This document shows positions 62,450 to 64,000 of a DNA stretch of 64,000 nt, one piece after another. A program made the translations under genes and the position numbers. Origin of the DNA: an uncultured Bacteroidia bacterium (lineage in GTDB: Bacteria; Bacteroidota; Bacteroidia; Bacteroidales; UBA932); contig CACYGI010000001.1 of assembly GCA_902773925.1 (NCBI GenBank), positions 1-64,000 on the forward strand, given 5' to 3'. The notes beneath the pieces are model-generated. The model was not told the DNA's origin. It saw only the letters and a list, made by a program, of their open reading frames with translations, and searched no databases. Each line of letters opens with the position of its first letter. The first letter of the stretch is position 1.

Positions 62450-64000
62450 CTATTTCACCTTCTTTACTGCGAAGAAATCACCCGTTTCGCTGATTATGGC
62501 GCGACGGTAGATTTCTTTTGAATCTCCCGAACGGGGCGAGAGGGGCACCCAGTTGGAGTGCGAGTGGGTCTCGAACGTCCCGTCAGGCAGCTGGCGCTTC
62601 GTGGCGCCGTCCATATATTTGATAAGCAGGTATTTGTCGAGGCTCTCCCACTTGTCGAAGAGGGCATCTGCCTCCTTTACGGAGAAATCCGTAAGCTTCT
62701 TGACGGCCTTGCGGGGCGAACGGGCGCAGAGCACGACGGCTTCGCGGTCCATCTCGGCCACTTTCTCGACCATATCGGCCTCGTGCCGGCGGATCACGTC
62801 GCGGACTTCGACTCCCACCGGGTCATAACGGTAATATGCGAAATGGGCGACACGGTTGACCAGCCAGAACATCGAAGTCGGGGAATACTCGACCATACTG
62901 CCGTTGCCGAAAGCATAATGCTGCGAAATCTTCGTCGAGCAGGTGTAAACCGGAGTCAGCGGGGCCGTTCCGGCATCGTCCACAGCAAACCAGAGGATGC
63001 CGCCCACCTCGTCAGGCAGCCATCCGCGGCTCTGGCTTACGAACCAGAAACCGGTCTGCTGCACTGCAATCGGACGTTCGTGACGGTATTTGACGCTGTC
63101 AACCTCGAAATTGGCCTCGCGCCAGCGATAAGGGATGGCCGAAGGACCGGCTGCAATGCCCTCGCGCATATCGAACGGCGTGCCTTCGTAGTGGTCACGC
63201 ATCATTTCGGCCAGGTCCAGAACGGAAATCTTCTGCTTCACGGGCACCGAAAGCGGCATACGGTGAGTCGGATCTTCGGCCGTAACGAAATCGAGATACT
63301 GATTCATATCGACTGCGCCGAAACGGTTGAAGAAGCTCCAGACGCGAAGTTCGCAGGCCCGGAGCATCGAGTAGGTCAGCGGGCAATACGCATCGGTGAA
63401 GCTGAAATCCTCGTCGCTGCCTTCGTAGAGGCCCAGATCGCGGGCATTCTGCACCACGTCCGGCGAATAGAGGCAGTTCTCGGGATCATCCTTGGGGAAA
63501 GTGGTGATGCGGGCGCAGTTGGCGTGAGCGCAGATGTGTCCGTCAGGAATGCGGATGGCCACATAGACCAGACCCTTGTTGACATTGACGCCGTCAACGT
63601 ACTTGGGCTTGCGGGGAAAAACTTCCATAATCCAGGCCTCGTTGGGGTCTGCAACCGAAATGGACTCGCCGGTCGAACTGTAACCGTACTCATCCGTGAT
63701 ACGGGCTATGGTCTCTATCGCTTCGCGGGCCGTGCGGCTGCGCTGGATGGCAATCCACATCGCCGAGCCGTAATCCACGATATCAGCCTCGTCGTGCTTG
63801 ACATCGACACCGTTCCAGGTGGTCTCGCCCACCACGACCTGATACTCGTTCATATTGCCTACTACATTGTAGGTGTGAGGCACCTCGGGGACATATCCGT
63901 TGAGACGGAACGCGCCCTTGGAGTCACTGCCCCACTGGATTACGGGACGCATCTCGCCCTTGCGGTGGTTCGCCGCCGGAATGAAGGCAAGGCAGCCGTA
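62450..64000 (-). CDS. C69-family dipeptidase (5' end outside window)
   Basis: At least 516 residues; the frame is open to the right edge, so the N-terminus, signal peptide and catalytic Cys are missing from view. Recognisable C69 motifs: YNVVGNMNEYQVVVGETTW, EYGYSSTGESISVADPNEAW, GHICAHANCARITTFP and AVQQTGFWFVSQSRGWLP. The family (PepD-like Ntn hydrolases) cleaves dipeptides; Bacteroidales copies are usually exported. Convergent with the DUF4270 gene, 11 nt apart. Confidence 0.9.
   Translation of the reverse strand, partial: YGCLAFIPAANHRKGEMRPVIQWGSDSKGAFRLNGYVPEVPHTYNVVGNMNEYQVVVGETTWNGVDVKHDEADIVDYGSAMWIAIQRSRTAREAIETIARITDEYGYSSTGESISVADPNEAWIMEVFPRKPKYVDGVNVNKGLVYVAIRIPDGHICAHANCARITTFPKDDPENCLYSPDVVQNARDLGLYEGSDEDFSFTDAYCPLTYSMLRACELRVWSFFNRFGAVDMNQYLDFVTAEDPTHRMPLSVPVKQKISVLDLAEMMRDHYEGTPFDMREGIAAGPSAIPYRWREANFEVDSVKYRHERPIAVQQTGFWFVSQSRGWLPDEVGGILWFAVDDAGTAPLTPVYTCSTKISQHYAFGNGSMVEYSPTSMFWLVNRVAHFAYYRYDPVGVEVRDVIRRHEADMVEKVAEMDREAVVLCARSPRKAVKKLTDFSVKEADALFDKWESLDKYLLIKYMDGATKRQLPDGTFETHSHSNWVPLSPRSGDSKEIYRRAIISETGDFFAVKKVK

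Overview
The window reads as chromosome from a Bacteroidota bacterium, most likely order Bacteroidales. The evidence is the gene content: fimbrillin-like lipoproteins, a BspA-type LRR protein, DUF4294, DUF3098 and DUF4270 families, a FeoA-FeoB fusion, and ECF sigma factors paired with anti-sigma/beta-barrel proteins. Many intergenic regions also carry the Bacteroidota promoter pattern (TTTG or TTG, 19-20 nt, TAnnTTTG). Base composition is moderately GC-rich except for a visibly AT-richer accessory block at about 29.5-38.2 kb. A Rikenellaceae-like or gut-uncultured Bacteroidales host is my guess; genus cannot be fixed from this sequence alone.

Layout. 1-1079: a minus-strand ECF sigma / anti-sigma-like / DUF6108-like cluster whose sigma gene looks broken. 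1346-8439: a surface-protein operon of a small peptide, a BspA-like LRR lipoprotein and a beta-helix lipoprotein. 8548-13543: rsmE, a prolyl-oligopeptidase-family peptidase and a YifB/ComM ATPase. 13558-18594: an SLC13 carrier beside a probable operon of a porin O/P, a lamin-tail lipoprotein and two CYTH-type proteins, possibly for phosphate or polyphosphate use. 18726-23500: an EnvC-like LytM protein, a TPR protein, and an ECF sigma with its single-chain anti-sigma/beta-barrel partner. 23539-27741: tsaE, a nucleoside kinase and uvrA.

27782-38247 is an accessory hotspot between uvrA and a metallo-beta-lactamase-fold gene. It holds a TPR membrane regulator, a C10 cysteine peptidase, a serpin, an anti-sigma/beta-barrel protein, an ECF sigma, two small lipoproteins and a split HipBST-like toxin-antitoxin module. 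Three unrelated short direct repeats (R1, R2, R3) occur twice in the same order. The hotspot therefore looks like two alternative versions of one locus joined head to tail, each with different cargo.

38862-44396: feoAB with its small Cys-rich partner, a deoxynucleoside kinase, and a second small-peptide plus fimbrillin-like lipoprotein pair. 44505-55169: the distal S10, spc and alpha ribosomal operon, rplP to rplQ, with secY, map, infA and rpoA. It starts at rplP from its own promoter; rpsC and the rest of the S10 genes are not adjacent. 55395-64000: gltS, DUF4294, an envelope cluster (ftsX, DUF3098, uppP, lpxH), a short GT5 protein with a DUF4270 lipoprotein, and a C69 dipeptidase cut by the right edge.

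The most interesting candidate system is the sigma / anti-sigma-barrel / serpin / C10-peptidase locus: a sigma factor that may control a protease inhibitor and a neighbouring secreted cysteine protease. The tandem structure of the hotspot that carries it is equally notable.
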